Counted from the stretch's first letter, positions 27,265-36,347 are shown. The stretch is DNA of 41,972 nucleotides from an uncultured Saprospiraceae bacterium (GCA_937951685.1 CALFBG010000259.1:1-41972), one strand, 5' to 3'. Translations and numbers: made by a program. Notes: generated from the letters alone by a model not told the origin.

Positions 27265-29453
27265 TAACTACCGAGTTCTAATTGATTTTTAACTAAGTGA
27301 TAATAGTGTCCCTTGAGTGCGGTCAATTCTTGGTGAGTTCCTTCTTCGATTAATTCCCCTTTTTCCAATACGACAATCTTGTCCGCACTCTTAACGGTGC
27401 TCAACCGATGTGCCACGATCACTACCGTTTTATTTTCAAAGAAGGTTTCCAAATTATCCATAATCACCATCTCGTTGTAGGCATCTAGGGCATTCGTTGC
27501 TTCGTCAAAAAAGATATAATCCGGATTTTTGTATACGGCTCTCGCAATGAGCAAACGTTGTTTTTCGCCTTGACTCAAACCAATTCCATCTTCCCCTACT
27601 TTAGTATTATAACCTAGTGGCAAAGATTCAATGTAAGATTGAATATTTGCAATTTTAACGGCGTGTAATAATTTCTTTTTATCGACAATTTCATCACCGA
27701 GTGCAATGTTGTGGGCAATCGATTCTGAGAAAATAAATCCATCCTGCATGACGACGCCACATTTGTCTCGCCAAACTCTATTTTGCAAATTAAAAAGACT
27801 TACTTCTCCTAAACGGACCACGCCTTGTGTCGGTTTATAAAAATTAAGCAACAGTTTCAAAATGGTAGTTTTGCCGCTTCCACTCGTTCCAACGATGGCC
27901 GTTTTCTTTCCAACGGGAATCGTGAGGTTAACATTTTTTAAAATTACTGGAGAATGTGGCCCTCCGTATTGAAAACTCGTTTCTTCCAATTTCAAATCCG
28001 CTCGTTCGGGCAACATCGTCACCTTTCCTTCCACACCTTCTTCGTTATCTCGTGTGTGGATTTCATTCATTCGTTCCAAACTCAACTTCGCATCTTGTGC
28101 CGCCCGTATAAAACTCACGAATTGCTCTACCGGACCATTGAGTTGACCAATCATATATTGAACGGCCAACATCATTCCTAGGGTCATTTCGCCTTGAATG
28201 ACGGCTCTTGCCGCAAAAAAGGTAATCAGGATATTCTTAAATTCGTTGATAAAACGAGCGCCTGCTCGTTGAAATTGGTCAAACCGTAAGGCTTTCGTAG
28301 AAATGCGATAAAGTTTGGCTTGTACTCTTTCCCAAGCCCAACGTTTTTGTTTTTCAGCGTTGTGGAGTTTAATTTCTTTAACGCCACCAATCAATTGAAT
28401 TAAACGACCTTGGTTTTCTGCCAATTGGTCAAACCGTTTATAATCTAGTTCTCTTCTTTTATTTAAAAATAAAATTACCCAAGCAAAATAAGCAACCGAT
28501 CCCACTAGAAAAATCCAGAAAATCGTCGCATTAAAAAAGGCGAGGACCAAACCAAAAATGAAGAGGTTGATTAAGGAAAACATGGTAAACATCGCATCGG
28601 AAGTCAGGAGTCGTTCGATGCGTTCGTTGTCGTAAATTCTTTGTAGTAAATCTCCCGTCGTTTTTGTATCAAAAAAGCGAAGCGGTAATTTCATCAGTTT
28701 GACCAGAAAGTCGGAAATCATATTGACGTTTACCCGCGTTCCAAAATACATCAAAATCCAACTCCGGATAAATTCTACCGCCATCTGACTCAAGAAGAGT
28801 ACCAATTGCGCTAGTAAAATCAAGGTGATAAATCCTAGATTCTGGTTCCGTACACCAACGTCAACCAAAGATTGGATTAAGAATGGAAAGATCAATTGCA
28901 AAACACTCACAATCACTAAGCCCAAAACCATCTGCGATACGAGTCCCTTAAAGTTACGAAGGTAACCGTACAAATAACTAAACCCGCCTTTGCTCTGCTT
29001 ATCTCCGTCGCGCTCAAAAAAGTCGGGTGTCGTTTCAAACAATAAAACCAGTCCAATTTGTTGACCATCCCGCGTAGACCCCGTCCAGCCTTCTAGAAAT
29101 TCGGCAACGGTGTATTTGATTAATTTAGCGGAAGGATCAGCCACCCAAACGTATTTTTTATTGGCTTTATACACGACGACGAAGTGATTTTGTCGCCAGT
29201 GTGCGATGAGTGGTAAAGGCGCTTGATCGAGTAGTTGTTCGTAATTGATTTTAGCCCCCAAAGTATGAAAACCAATTTCTTCGGCAGCATCACTGATCCC
29301 CATAAACGAAACACCTTCGCGATCGATGTACGTGAGTGAACGAAGGTAATCCAAAGAGTAGAACCTGCCATAAAAACGAGCGATCATTCTTAGACAAGCT
29401 GCGCCACAGTCGGTTGCATCTAATTGTTGATAAAAAGGAAACTTTTTGGGCAT
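27264..29453 (-). CDS. Peptidase-containing (C39) ABC exporter for GG-leader peptides
   Basis: This 729-residue protein has an N-terminal C39 bacteriocin-processing peptidase domain (residues 1-135). Its catalytic Cys16 is in TDCGAAC, with His90 in QNHFVVVY and Asp106 in VADPS, so the protease appears active. A six-helix exporter membrane domain (about 155-460) follows. The ATPase domain (about 490-720) has Walker A GTSGSGKTT, signature LSQGEKQR, Walker B FFDEATNALD and the H-loop VAHRLST. Such transporters (PCATs) cut double-glycine leaders and secrete the mature peptide. The gene heads an operon with the HlyD adaptor (overlapping) and the LanB-family enzyme, so the cargo should be a modified peptide. 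No GG-leader peptide gene was found nearby. Confidence 0.95.
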   Translation of the reverse strand: MPKKFPFYQQLDATDCGAACLRMIARFYGRFYSLDYLRSLTYIDREGVSFMGISDAAEEIGFHTLGAKINYEQLLDQAPLPLIAHWRQNHFVVVYKANKKYVWVADPSAKLIKYTVAEFLEGWTGSTRDGQQIGLVLLFETTPDFFERDGDKQSKGGFSYLYGYLRNFKGLVSQMVLGLVIVSVLQLIFPFLIQSLVDVGVRNQNLGFITLILLAQLVLFLSQMAVEFIRSWILMYFGTRVNVNMISDFLVKLMKLPLRFFDTKTTGDLLQRIYDNERIERLLTSDAMFTMFSLINLFIFGLVLAFFNATIFWIFLVGSVAYFAWVILFLNKRRELDYKRFDQLAENQGRLIQLIGGVKEIKLHNAEKQKRWAWERVQAKLYRISTKALRFDQFQRAGARFINEFKNILITFFAARAVIQGEMTLGMMLAVQYMIGQLNGPVEQFVSFIRAAQDAKLSLERMNEIHTRDNEEGVEGKVTMLPERADLKLEETSFQYGGPHSPVILKNVNLTIPVGKKTAIVGTSGSGKTTILKLLLNFYKPTQGVVRLGEVSLFNLQNRVWRDKCGVVMQDGFIFSESIAHNIALGDEIVDKKKLLHAVKIANIQSYIESLPLGYNTKVGEDGIGLSQGEKQRLLIARAVYKNPDYIFFDEATNALDAYNEMVIMDNLETFFENKTVVIVAHRLSTVKSADKIVVLEKGELIEEGTHQELTALKGHYYHLVKNQLELGS

Positions 29454-29729
29454 TATCCGCTTTTAATTATTCAAGCTACAACCAATGGGTCGGGTCTTTG
29501 CTTGTAAGTACTTATGGTCTTATGTGTGTGGCAATTTTATATATACCATTTTTTCAATAACTATACCGAAGAAAAGGGAAATGCAACAACGGTAGTGCTT
29601 CTCAAGAAAGCGGTTGGGATGGGTTATTATATGATAAATTCAAATAAAGTGAATATATTGGTATGCGTGCATTTCTCCGTTTATTCGATTTGCGCCAAAA
29701 CTAAGCAAATATCCTGAATTAAGCCGATT
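29454..29729. other. Leader region of the RiPP-type exporter operon
   Basis: These 276 bases lie just upstream of the exporter start. I translated the minus strand looking for a precursor. The only ATG-started frames are 9- and 10-residue fragments, neither with a GG-type leader. TAGTTTTG (minus strand, 29696-29703) fits the TAnnTTTG -7 pattern, but I see no matching TTG box. Confidence 0.5.
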
Positions 29730-30554
29730 TTAACCTTGTTTTTTCATCCAATCCAAGGTATATTGATAGACTTCCTCGCGCATATCTTCGTTGTGAATTT
29801 CATGGTACAACCCTTCCCAAGTTTTGTAAGTGGTTCCTTCAAATTGTGCCGAAAATTGACGACTTGCCGCCGCGGATGTAATTTGATCATCAGCACCGTG
29901 CTGAATTAAAGTCGGTACGGGTAAAGTACCTTTTTGCGCAAGGAGCCATTGTCCCGATTTCATCAGATCAATTCCCGCTGCACTACTGATTTTTCCGTGT
30001 ACCAAAGGATCTTTTTTGTAGGCTTCGACGGTTGCTGCTCGCCGAGCAATATGTTGAGGATTAAGGCCACTATCTTGGGTAAAACCAGGAACAATATTCC
30101 GCAATAATTTTCCAACCATCACTAAGGCAGCATTGGGTTCAAATGCCAATTTAATCCAAGGTCCCGTTGTAATTACGGCTTGTATCTCAGGCTTTCTTCG
30201 CAACAAATAATTCAAAACAACATTGCCGCCCATGCTATGCCCGTAAAGGAAAATTGGTAAATTTGGAAACCGTGTGCGCGTTTGTGTTAAAAGCACTTCA
30301 ACATCATCCAAATAGGCTTCAAAGTTGGGCGTATGTCCGCGTTTGCCTTCCGATTGTCCGTGCCCACGATGATCAAACCCTAATACAGAAAAACCTGCTG
30401 CGTTGAAATAATTTGCTAAATGATCGTAGCGGTCGATATGTTCCCCCATTCCGTGCACCAAAGCAACAACGCCTTTTGCCTGCTCACTCGTCCATGCACG
30501 AGCATATAATTTTAGACCATCCTTGCTTTTCCAAGAAATTTGAGTAGTTGCCAT
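29730..30554 (-). CDS. Monoglyceride-lipase-like alpha/beta hydrolase (lysophospholipase family)
   Basis: This 274-residue cytoplasmic protein has the serine-hydrolase pattern of bacterial monoglyceride lipases. VHGMGEHIDRYDHLANYF covers the oxyanion region, GFDHRGHGQSEGKRGH lies before the cap, and the nucleophile is in GHSMGGN. The acidic residue is in QHGADDQITS and the His in LYHEIHNE. All three catalytic residues appear intact. The likely activity is hydrolysis of monoacylglycerols or lysophospholipids. It sits downstream of the OmpA-SPOR gene, same strand, 75 bases away, and may be on the same transcript. I see no link to the RiPP operon, which follows on the same strand after a 276-base gap. 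Confidence 0.92.
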   Translation of the reverse strand: MATTQISWKSKDGLKLYARAWTSEQAKGVVALVHGMGEHIDRYDHLANYFNAAGFSVLGFDHRGHGQSEGKRGHTPNFEAYLDDVEVLLTQTRTRFPNLPIFLYGHSMGGNVVLNYLLRRKPEIQAVITTGPWIKLAFEPNAALVMVGKLLRNIVPGFTQDSGLNPQHIARRAATVEAYKKDPLVHGKISSAAGIDLMKSGQWLLAQKGTLPVPTLIQHGADDQITSAAASRQFSAQFEGTTYKTWEGLYHEIHNEDMREEVYQYTLDWMKKQG

Positions 30555-30629
30555 TTGATTTAGCTTATTAGAAGATCATTAAATATACGAGATACTAAAT
30601 ACAATTATTTCAAAAAAAATTTAGCAGGA

Positions 30630-32495
30630 TTACTTACCTACTCGATATCCTCTTTTATATTTAATTACACTTGCGTTTGGATAGCGTTCTTTCAAAACTG
30701 CTTTCAAAAATTCATTTGCCTGTGCTTCCGACTTAAAATCACCGATTAAATAAGCGTAAGTACCGTTTTTCTTCTGTTCTAAAGTGATATCCCCATGTCG
30801 GGTAAAAATCACGTGACTCAAGGGTAACTCTGCGTTGGTATTATAAAACTCAATTCGGTATCCTTCGTAATTTACGGGCAAACTTTTGGGTGCTCTAAAG
30901 TTGATATTTGTTGTTACTTCAACTTCCCGGGTGACAATGCTACCACTTCCCATCATTCCCGAATTAGCATTTGCTTCCCGTCGAATCACTTTAGGATTAT
31001 CAATCGTTCCCATGTTTTGGTTCGGTTCCATCGTTTCGTTTTGCTTTGGAGTACTTGCAAGACTTGGAGGAACTTCTTGAACTCGATTCTTGGGAATGCT
31101 AGGTTCTTCGTGCGTCGGACCAGTGTGTGTTTGTGGAACAACCGCTTCCAACTGTTTCATAGTAGTTTTTGGTGGGGCAGTATTTTTTGCGGGGCTCGGC
31201 GTTTCTGATTTCACCAATACTTCTTTTGTGGGCACCGGAGGTTTTACCTTCGTCGCTACTTGTGCTTGTGCTTCCTTAGGCTTTGAGGAATTTTGTTGCT
31301 TTTTGATTTCATCGGGCAATTCTTCTCCTGCGGCTACTTTCACAATTTCTTGATTTTGAACTTCTTCCAATAAGCGTTGAAATTCCTCTGCTTCGATAAT
31401 TTCGGCCAAGCTTAGTCTTGCGTAAGGATCTTCCGCGGCGACACCGATAATTTTCAATTCTGTTCGTCGGTTTTCTTGATGTTTGGCGTCACTACACTTT
31501 ACCCCATTCTTACACTTATTAACCAGCACCGTTTCACCATAACCTCTCGCTTCGATGCGCCCCGCATCAATTCCTCCCTGATCAATTACGTAATCCACTG
31601 CCGCTTTTGCTCGTCGTTTAGAGAGTTTAAGATTATAAGGATCTTTTCCACGAGCATCCGTATGTGATCCAATTTCTACGATGAGCGAAGGATTATCTTT
31701 TAAAACGCCAATGAGTTTATCTAGTTCCAAAGCGGCATCCTTACGGATTTTATAATCATTATAATCGTAGTAAATATGCTCTAGCTTAATCGATTTATTC
31801 AACTCGATCGGTGTCAATTCAACATTTGCCAGTAAGGTTCCCATTTGGTGCCCTTCCGTCAAAACATCCGAAACGCCAGGTTTGACATTCCCAACACCAT
31901 CAAAACATAAAATACAACCTTCTACGTTGACGTAAGCTTCCATCCTTTTGTTGAAGAATTTGTCTTTGCGAATCATAATTGTGTAATGATTCCCTTGTTC
32001 GAAGGTAAAATTAAAGGTTGGATAAGGATGATTTTTCAAAACCAACGCTTCCTCCTTTTTCGTATTATTATAAACTTCAATCGTGGCATCAACAATCGCA
32101 TCCGCCGGATTATCTCCTACCCTTTTTTCCGCCATGGTTACATCAAACAGATAGCCCGGTTCCCGTTCCATTTCTATTTTGACGTACACTTTTTCTCCTG
32201 CGGATTTCCCTTCCGTAGAAATAATTTTTTCTGATGATTTAAAAATCTTCTTTTTGGCGCGTAGCAGGTAGCTTGCATTAGCCGGTAATTCGAGTTTAAA
32301 TTTGCCCTCTAAGTCAGAAGAAGTTTTTCCCCTAATGGCCATAGTAGCTTGGTCAAAAGCCTGAATCTCAACAATATTGAGATATCCTCTGTTGTTAGTT
32401 TCAAAGACGTAACCCTCAATGGTAACATTTTGAGCGTAACTGTTGCTGGCTACTAATCCCAAACAAAAGATTAGGTAGCTTGTAAGTTTCCTCAT
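30630..32495 (-). CDS. OmpA-family envelope protein with additional SPOR domain
   Basis: This 621-residue protein begins with a signal peptide (about 1-21, ending NSYAQ). A carboxypeptidase-regulatory-like beta domain (about 24-110) follows, then a second beta-rich part with a Cys pair (CILC, about 193-196). The OmpA-like peptidoglycan-binding domain occupies about 235-355, with EIGSHTDARGKDPYN and LSKRRAKAAVDYV. A Pro/Lys/Thr-rich linker (about 390-510) leads to a C-terminal SPOR-like domain of about 85 residues, containing GTYAYLIGDFKSEAQANEFLKAV and ending YKRGYRVGK. The OmpA domain should bind meso-DAP stems; SPOR domains bind denuded glycan at division sites. The combination suggests an anchor that couples outer membrane and septal wall. 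A 20-bp perfect inverted repeat lies 64 bases upstream of its start. Confidence 0.92.
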   Translation of the reverse strand: MRKLTSYLIFCLGLVASNSYAQNVTIEGYVFETNNRGYLNIVEIQAFDQATMAIRGKTSSDLEGKFKLELPANASYLLRAKKKIFKSSEKIISTEGKSAGEKVYVKIEMEREPGYLFDVTMAEKRVGDNPADAIVDATIEVYNNTKKEEALVLKNHPYPTFNFTFEQGNHYTIMIRKDKFFNKRMEAYVNVEGCILCFDGVGNVKPGVSDVLTEGHQMGTLLANVELTPIELNKSIKLEHIYYDYNDYKIRKDAALELDKLIGVLKDNPSLIVEIGSHTDARGKDPYNLKLSKRRAKAAVDYVIDQGGIDAGRIEARGYGETVLVNKCKNGVKCSDAKHQENRRTELKIIGVAAEDPYARLSLAEIIEAEEFQRLLEEVQNQEIVKVAAGEELPDEIKKQQNSSKPKEAQAQVATKVKPPVPTKEVLVKSETPSPAKNTAPPKTTMKQLEAVVPQTHTGPTHEEPSIPKNRVQEVPPSLASTPKQNETMEPNQNMGTIDNPKVIRREANANSGMMGSGSIVTREVEVTTNINFRAPKSLPVNYEGYRIEFYNTNAELPLSHVIFTRHGDITLEQKKNGTYAYLIGDFKSEAQANEFLKAVLKERYPNASVIKYKRGYRVGK

Positions 32496-32558
32496 TTTAG
32501 TTAAGTTTATTTGTATAATATTTGGATATTGGGGTGTTTTCTATTTATTTGGGAGCGA

Positions 32559-32606
32559 TAATTACTAATACAAATTAAAGCACTCATTAATTTGTATTAG
32601 TAATTA
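32559..32606. promoter_or_regulatory. 20-bp perfect inverted repeat with 8-nt loop upstream of the OmpA-SPOR gene
   Basis: Arms 32559-32578 and 32587-32606 are perfectly complementary; one end reads taattactaataca. The spacer is agcactca. It lies 64 bases upstream of the minus-strand start at 32495 and could be a cruciform operator, a 5'-UTR hairpin or an end-of-transcript structure. No U-tract follows on either strand, so an intrinsic terminator is unlikely. Confidence 0.6.
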
Positions 32607-32670
32607 GTTTCAACGACTCCGCAATATTAATCATATAATTAGCTTAATAAAAGCAAAAAATTAGAAAGTT

Positions 32671-32880
32671 TCACTTGTTAGACGCAGATTTCAACTGTAA
32701 AGTAGCTTTTTTGGAGGCTTCTTCGTCAAAATAATGGTAATCATTCCGTTTTCTGCTAATTTTCGAGGGGTAAGCGCCTGATATAAATCGTTTGATCGAA
32801 GTTTGTAAAACTTTGCGCAAATCGTATTTCGTTGGATCCTTTTCAATAATTTGGTGAAAAATCAAAAAATCTCTTAAAGA
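32671..32880 (-). pseudogene. ATG-less ORF fragment, possible gene remnant
   Basis: This minus-strand frame of about 70 codons runs from just after a TAG at 32881-32883 to a stop at 32671. It reads like protein (PTKYDLRKVLQTSIKRFISG...SRKRNDYHYFDEE) but has no ATG. A TTG at 32865 is the only candidate start. I recognise no family. It may be the 3' remnant of a decayed gene or a non-coding chance ORF. Confidence 0.25.
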
Positions 32881-32940
32881 CTAAGCCTTAACGGTTACGA
32901 CATGATCAATTGGCTTTGGCTTTTTACATAAAAACGATCT

Positions 32941-33894
32941 ATGAGTTTAAAAATTGTTTTCATGGGTACGCCAGCATTTGCGGTCCCTTCTTTAGATATA
33001 CTATTAAAAAATGGATATAACATTGTCGGAGTCATCACTGCACCTGATAAATACGGAGGACGTGGCAAAAAGCAATTGATTAGCTCTCACGTGAAAAAAT
33101 ATGCCGTCGAAAAAGGCTTGAATCTATTACAACCTACCAATCTTAAAGATCCTGAGTTCCAAGCGAGTTTGAAGGCTTTGGACGTAGACTTGCAAGTGGT
33201 CGTCGCTTTCAGGATGCTTCCCGTTGCCGTATGGGATATGCCTAAAATTGGGACGTTTAACTTACATGGCTCTTTATTGCCTAAATATCGTGGAGCAGCT
33301 CCTATCCATTGGGCGGTGATCAACGGAGAAACGGAAACAGGCGTAACCAGTTTCTTTCTCAAGCATAAAATTGATACCGGCGATATGCTACGGCAAGCAA
33401 AAATGCCAATTGGAGAAAACGAAACCACTGGAGAAGTACATGATCGGATGATGGAAATTGCCGCGCAAGTGGTCCTAGAAACCGTGCAGTCCATTGAACG
33501 CAACGATTATACGACTACACCGCAAGACGAAAGCCTCGTTAGTAGCGCTCCAAAGATATTCACGAGTACTTGCGAAATTAACTTTGATCAAGCGACTGCG
33601 AAAGTTCACAACTTCATTCGTGGCTTAAACCCATTTCCTACGGCTTGGACTACTTTCAAAAATAAAAAACTTAAAATATTCCGCGCAACGAAAGAAATTA
33701 CGCCTCATCATCACCCCGTTGGCGAATTTTTCCTAGTCGATAATAAAGAAGTCAAAGTATCCACGCAAGATGGTTTTATCAATCTTTTAGAGGTGCAATA
33801 CGAAGGCAGAAAACGAATGCCGATCAAGGATTTTTTAAACGGAATGCAGCAAACAGATTTTTTAATAAAAAATAGTGAAGAAAACATTAACTGA
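32941..33894 (+). CDS. fmt: Methionyl-tRNA formyltransferase
   Basis: This 317-residue protein is of normal length for Fmt. It starts SLKIVFMGTPAFAVPSLDIL. The formyl-transfer loop FNLHGSLLPKYRGAAPIHWA carries the catalytic His and follows DLQVVVAFRMLP. The tetrahydrofolate site continues with INGETETGVTSFF and IDTGDML. The C-terminal OB-like tRNA-binding domain occupies about residues 205-317 and includes NFIRGLNPFPTAWTTF. It formylates Met-tRNAfMet for translation initiation. The usual partner def (peptide deformylase) is not adjacent. The gene is followed by msrB after 112 bases and appears to be a housekeeping gene. Confidence 0.96.
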   Translation: MSLKIVFMGTPAFAVPSLDILLKNGYNIVGVITAPDKYGGRGKKQLISSHVKKYAVEKGLNLLQPTNLKDPEFQASLKALDVDLQVVVAFRMLPVAVWDMPKIGTFNLHGSLLPKYRGAAPIHWAVINGETETGVTSFFLKHKIDTGDMLRQAKMPIGENETTGEVHDRMMEIAAQVVLETVQSIERNDYTTTPQDESLVSSAPKIFTSTCEINFDQATAKVHNFIRGLNPFPTAWTTFKNKKLKIFRATKEITPHHHPVGEFFLVDNKEVKVSTQDGFINLLEVQYEGRKRMPIKDFLNGMQQTDFLIKNSEENIN

Positions 33895-33944
33895 GTAAAA
33901 TATTATGTCAAAATTTTCCAATTAAACAAGCTTCCGTTAAGTTC

Positions 33945-33952
33945 TATCTTTG
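33945..33952 (+). promoter_or_regulatory. TATCTTTG, candidate Bacteroidota -7 box for msrB
   Basis: The octamer TATCTTTG matches TAnnTTTG exactly and lies 54 bases before the msrB ATG, in the 112-base gap after fmt. No clear TTG is present at the expected -33 distance, so it is only a candidate. Confidence 0.35.
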
Positions 33953-34006
33953 AAGATGTTTAACCGTTAACTGTTTTCAAATTAAATCACCTAAAATAAA
34001 GATATA

Positions 34007-34402
34007 ATGGATTACAAAACTCAAAAGTCTGACGCAGAATGGCAGGCAGCACTCTCTCCAGAAGCTTACCGTGTTTTACGCGAAAAAGGAACGGAGCGCC
34101 CCTTTACTGGCGAATACAATCATTTTGAAGAACAAGGTACTTACCATTGTGCTGGTTGCGACTTTCCATTGTTCGAGTCTACTCAAAAATTTAACTCCGG
34201 CTGTGGCTGGCCAAGTTTCTGGGGCGAACTAGAATCCGCTAACATTGAGCAGCAGTCAGATCATACGCACGGTATGAAACGTGTAGAATTGTTATGTTCC
34301 AACTGTGGCGGTCATTTAGGGCATATTTTTAATGATGGTCCCCCACCCTCCGGTAAACGCTATTGCATCAATTCCGTTTCCCTTAAATTTGTTCCCAAAT
34401 AA
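34007..34402 (+). CDS. msrB: Peptide-methionine (R)-S-oxide reductase
   Basis: This 131-residue protein has the complete MsrB pattern. Two CxxC zinc pairs are visible (Cys48/51 in HCAGC and Cys97/100 in LLCSNC). The GCGWPSFW loop contains Cys66, a possible resolving residue. The active-site Cys120 is in RYCINSVSLKF. The HLGHIFNDGP segment holds the family's catalytic His. It repairs methionine-R-sulfoxide in oxidised proteins. There is no signal peptide, so it is cytoplasmic. It stands between fmt and an acyl-CoA dehydrogenase gene on the same strand, with its own candidate -7 box upstream. Confidence 0.96.
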   Translation: MDYKTQKSDAEWQAALSPEAYRVLREKGTERPFTGEYNHFEEQGTYHCAGCDFPLFESTQKFNSGCGWPSFWGELESANIEQQSDHTHGMKRVELLCSNCGGHLGHIFNDGPPPSGKRYCINSVSLKFVPK

Positions 34403-34468
34403 AAGCACTACTTAAATCGTATTCTCATTCATTCATTGCAGCCTTAACCTCTACAAGTATTCCATCTT

Positions 34469-36268
34469 ATGGCAGAAAAGTATATCAACCTCAAGCACCT
34501 TAAGTTTTTATTGCACGACGTTTATTCGATCGCGAACTTACAACAGTACGATTATTACAAAGATTATGACCAAGAAGCGATTGACATGACTTTGGACATG
34601 GCAAAGCAGATTGGCGATACCTACCTCTTTCCTTTCTACACAGAAATGGATAAAAACAAAGCTTATTTCAAAGAAGGAAAAGTTACGGTACACGAATCAC
34701 TCAAACCTGCGATCCAAGCGATTGCCGAAGGTGGTTGGATTTCTGCCCACGAAAGCTACGAAAACGGTGGACAACAAATGCCGCTGGCGCTCATGAATGC
34801 TGGTTTGTTTGTTTTTTATGCTGCCAATGCCAACGCCGCTGCCTATGCCTTTCTAACCCAAGGCGCTGCTAACTTGATCAAGACCTTTGCCAGCAAGGCT
34901 TTAATAGATGCCTACGTACCTAAGATGTACAATGGACAATGGCAAGGCACCATGGCTTTGACCGAGCCACAAGCAGGAAGTTCGCTCTCCGATATTACGA
35001 GTGCTGCGGAACTTACCGAAGAAGGACATTATGCAATCAAAGGACAAAAAATCTATATTTCTGGTGGCGACCACGAAGCGGTAGATAACGTTGTACACCT
35101 TATGCTCGCGCGGATCAAAGGTGCGCCCGTTGGCACAAAAGGTATTTCGCTCTTTGTAGTGCCCAAATACCGCGAAGAAAATGGGGAATTTGTTTCAAAT
35201 GATGTAACGACGGCAGGACTTTTTGGCAAAATGGGACAAAAAGGATACGTCGCCGCACACCTCATCATGGGGGAAAGTGATAATTGCCGAGGTTATTTGG
35301 TGGGCAAAGAACATCACGGATTATCTTATATGTTTCAAATGATGAACGAGGCTCGAATTTCTACGGGCATGATGGCCGCAGCAACAGCTTCGGCAGCTTA
35401 CTACGCTGCGTTGCAATATGCTCACGAAAGACCACAGGGAAGACACCCTTCTAATAAAGATCCACAACAAGCACAAGTCTTAATTATTGAGCACGCCGAT
35501 GTAAAACGTATGCTTTTGTTTCAAAAATCAATTGTGGAAGGAAGCGCTTCTTTGTTGATTCAGTGTAGTTTGTACGCCGATCAACTCAACGTAGCTTCCG
35601 GAGAGACAAAAGAACAAGCTTATTTGATGCTTGAATTACTAACCCCGATTGCTAAGTCTTTCCCCTCAGAATTTGGAACGCATGCGGTGAGTATGGGGAT
35701 GCAATGCCTCGGCGGCGCAGGATATTGTGATGATTTCCCCTTGGAACAGTACTATCGAGACATTAGAGTCAATTCCATCTACGAAGGTACTACTGCCATC
35801 CACGGCATGGATTTATTGGGTCGGAAGATAATGCTACAGAAAGGAGCCGCATTCAAACTTTTTGTGCAAGCCATTCAAGCAGACCTTAAAACGGCACAAG
35901 CTTACGATGAGGTAAAGCCTTACGCAGATCAACTAGGGCAACGCTTAAAAGGGTTACATGAGTTAACGATGATTCAAGTTCAAGTAGCTATGAATAATAA
36001 GCCGGAGGTCTTCTTAGCGGATGCTTCCCTTTATTTAGAGTATTTTGGTATTGTTACAATTGCTTGGCAATGGGTAAAAATGGCCAATAAAGCTGCTGAA
36101 ATTCTAGCCAAAGATCCAACGAGTAAGGAAGCTGCTTTTTACCAAGGGAAAATTGCGACCATGCAATACTATATGGCTTACGAATTGCCGAAGACCTTAG
36201 GCTTGCACGAGCGTTTACTCAGCGACGACAAACTAACCTTAAAACTTGACCCGACTTATTTAGATTAA
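34469..36268 (+). CDS. Acyl-CoA dehydrogenase, long (about 600-residue) class
   Basis: This 599-residue protein has the N-terminal, middle and FAD-binding parts of acyl-CoA dehydrogenases: MALTEPQAGSSLSDI, then GQKIYISGGDHEA, then SYMFQMMNEARISTGMMAA. The region with the probable catalytic Glu is NSIYEGTTAIHGMDLLGRK, which places it with the longer family that has an extra C-terminal domain (about residues 460-599). It oxidises the alpha-beta bond of acyl-CoA and passes electrons to ETF. Chain-length preference cannot be told. The MBL-fold gene follows after about 80 bases on the same strand and may be co-transcribed. Confidence 0.94.
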   Translation: MAEKYINLKHLKFLLHDVYSIANLQQYDYYKDYDQEAIDMTLDMAKQIGDTYLFPFYTEMDKNKAYFKEGKVTVHESLKPAIQAIAEGGWISAHESYENGGQQMPLALMNAGLFVFYAANANAAAYAFLTQGAANLIKTFASKALIDAYVPKMYNGQWQGTMALTEPQAGSSLSDITSAAELTEEGHYAIKGQKIYISGGDHEAVDNVVHLMLARIKGAPVGTKGISLFVVPKYREENGEFVSNDVTTAGLFGKMGQKGYVAAHLIMGESDNCRGYLVGKEHHGLSYMFQMMNEARISTGMMAAATASAAYYAALQYAHERPQGRHPSNKDPQQAQVLIIEHADVKRMLLFQKSIVEGSASLLIQCSLYADQLNVASGETKEQAYLMLELLTPIAKSFPSEFGTHAVSMGMQCLGGAGYCDDFPLEQYYRDIRVNSIYEGTTAIHGMDLLGRKIMLQKGAAFKLFVQAIQADLKTAQAYDEVKPYADQLGQRLKGLHELTMIQVQVAMNNKPEVFLADASLYLEYFGIVTIAWQWVKMANKAAEILAKDPTSKEAAFYQGKIATMQYYMAYELPKTLGLHERLLSDDKLTLKLDPTYLD

Positions 36269-36347
36269 GTAACTATTATCAATTTCTTGATAATTAGAAA
36301 GATAAAAAGTAAGAACTAAACTAGTTTTTACTACAAAAACACCACAC

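Larger units (their letters stand above)
32496..32940. other. Divergent intergenic region between OmpA-SPOR gene and fmt
   Basis: These 445 bases hold the large inverted repeat (32559-32606) and the doubtful remnant ORF (32671-32880). Promoters for the minus-strand OmpA-SPOR gene and for plus-strand fmt must be in it. I cannot identify them by consensus. Confidence 0.5.

Noticed and set aside
29514..29717. 67-codon plus-strand ORF as a RiPP precursor
   Set aside because: It is on the opposite strand to the exporter operon, has no GG-type leader or charged helical leader, and its composition looks like non-coding A+T-rich DNA. No alternative precursor was found on the minus strand either.
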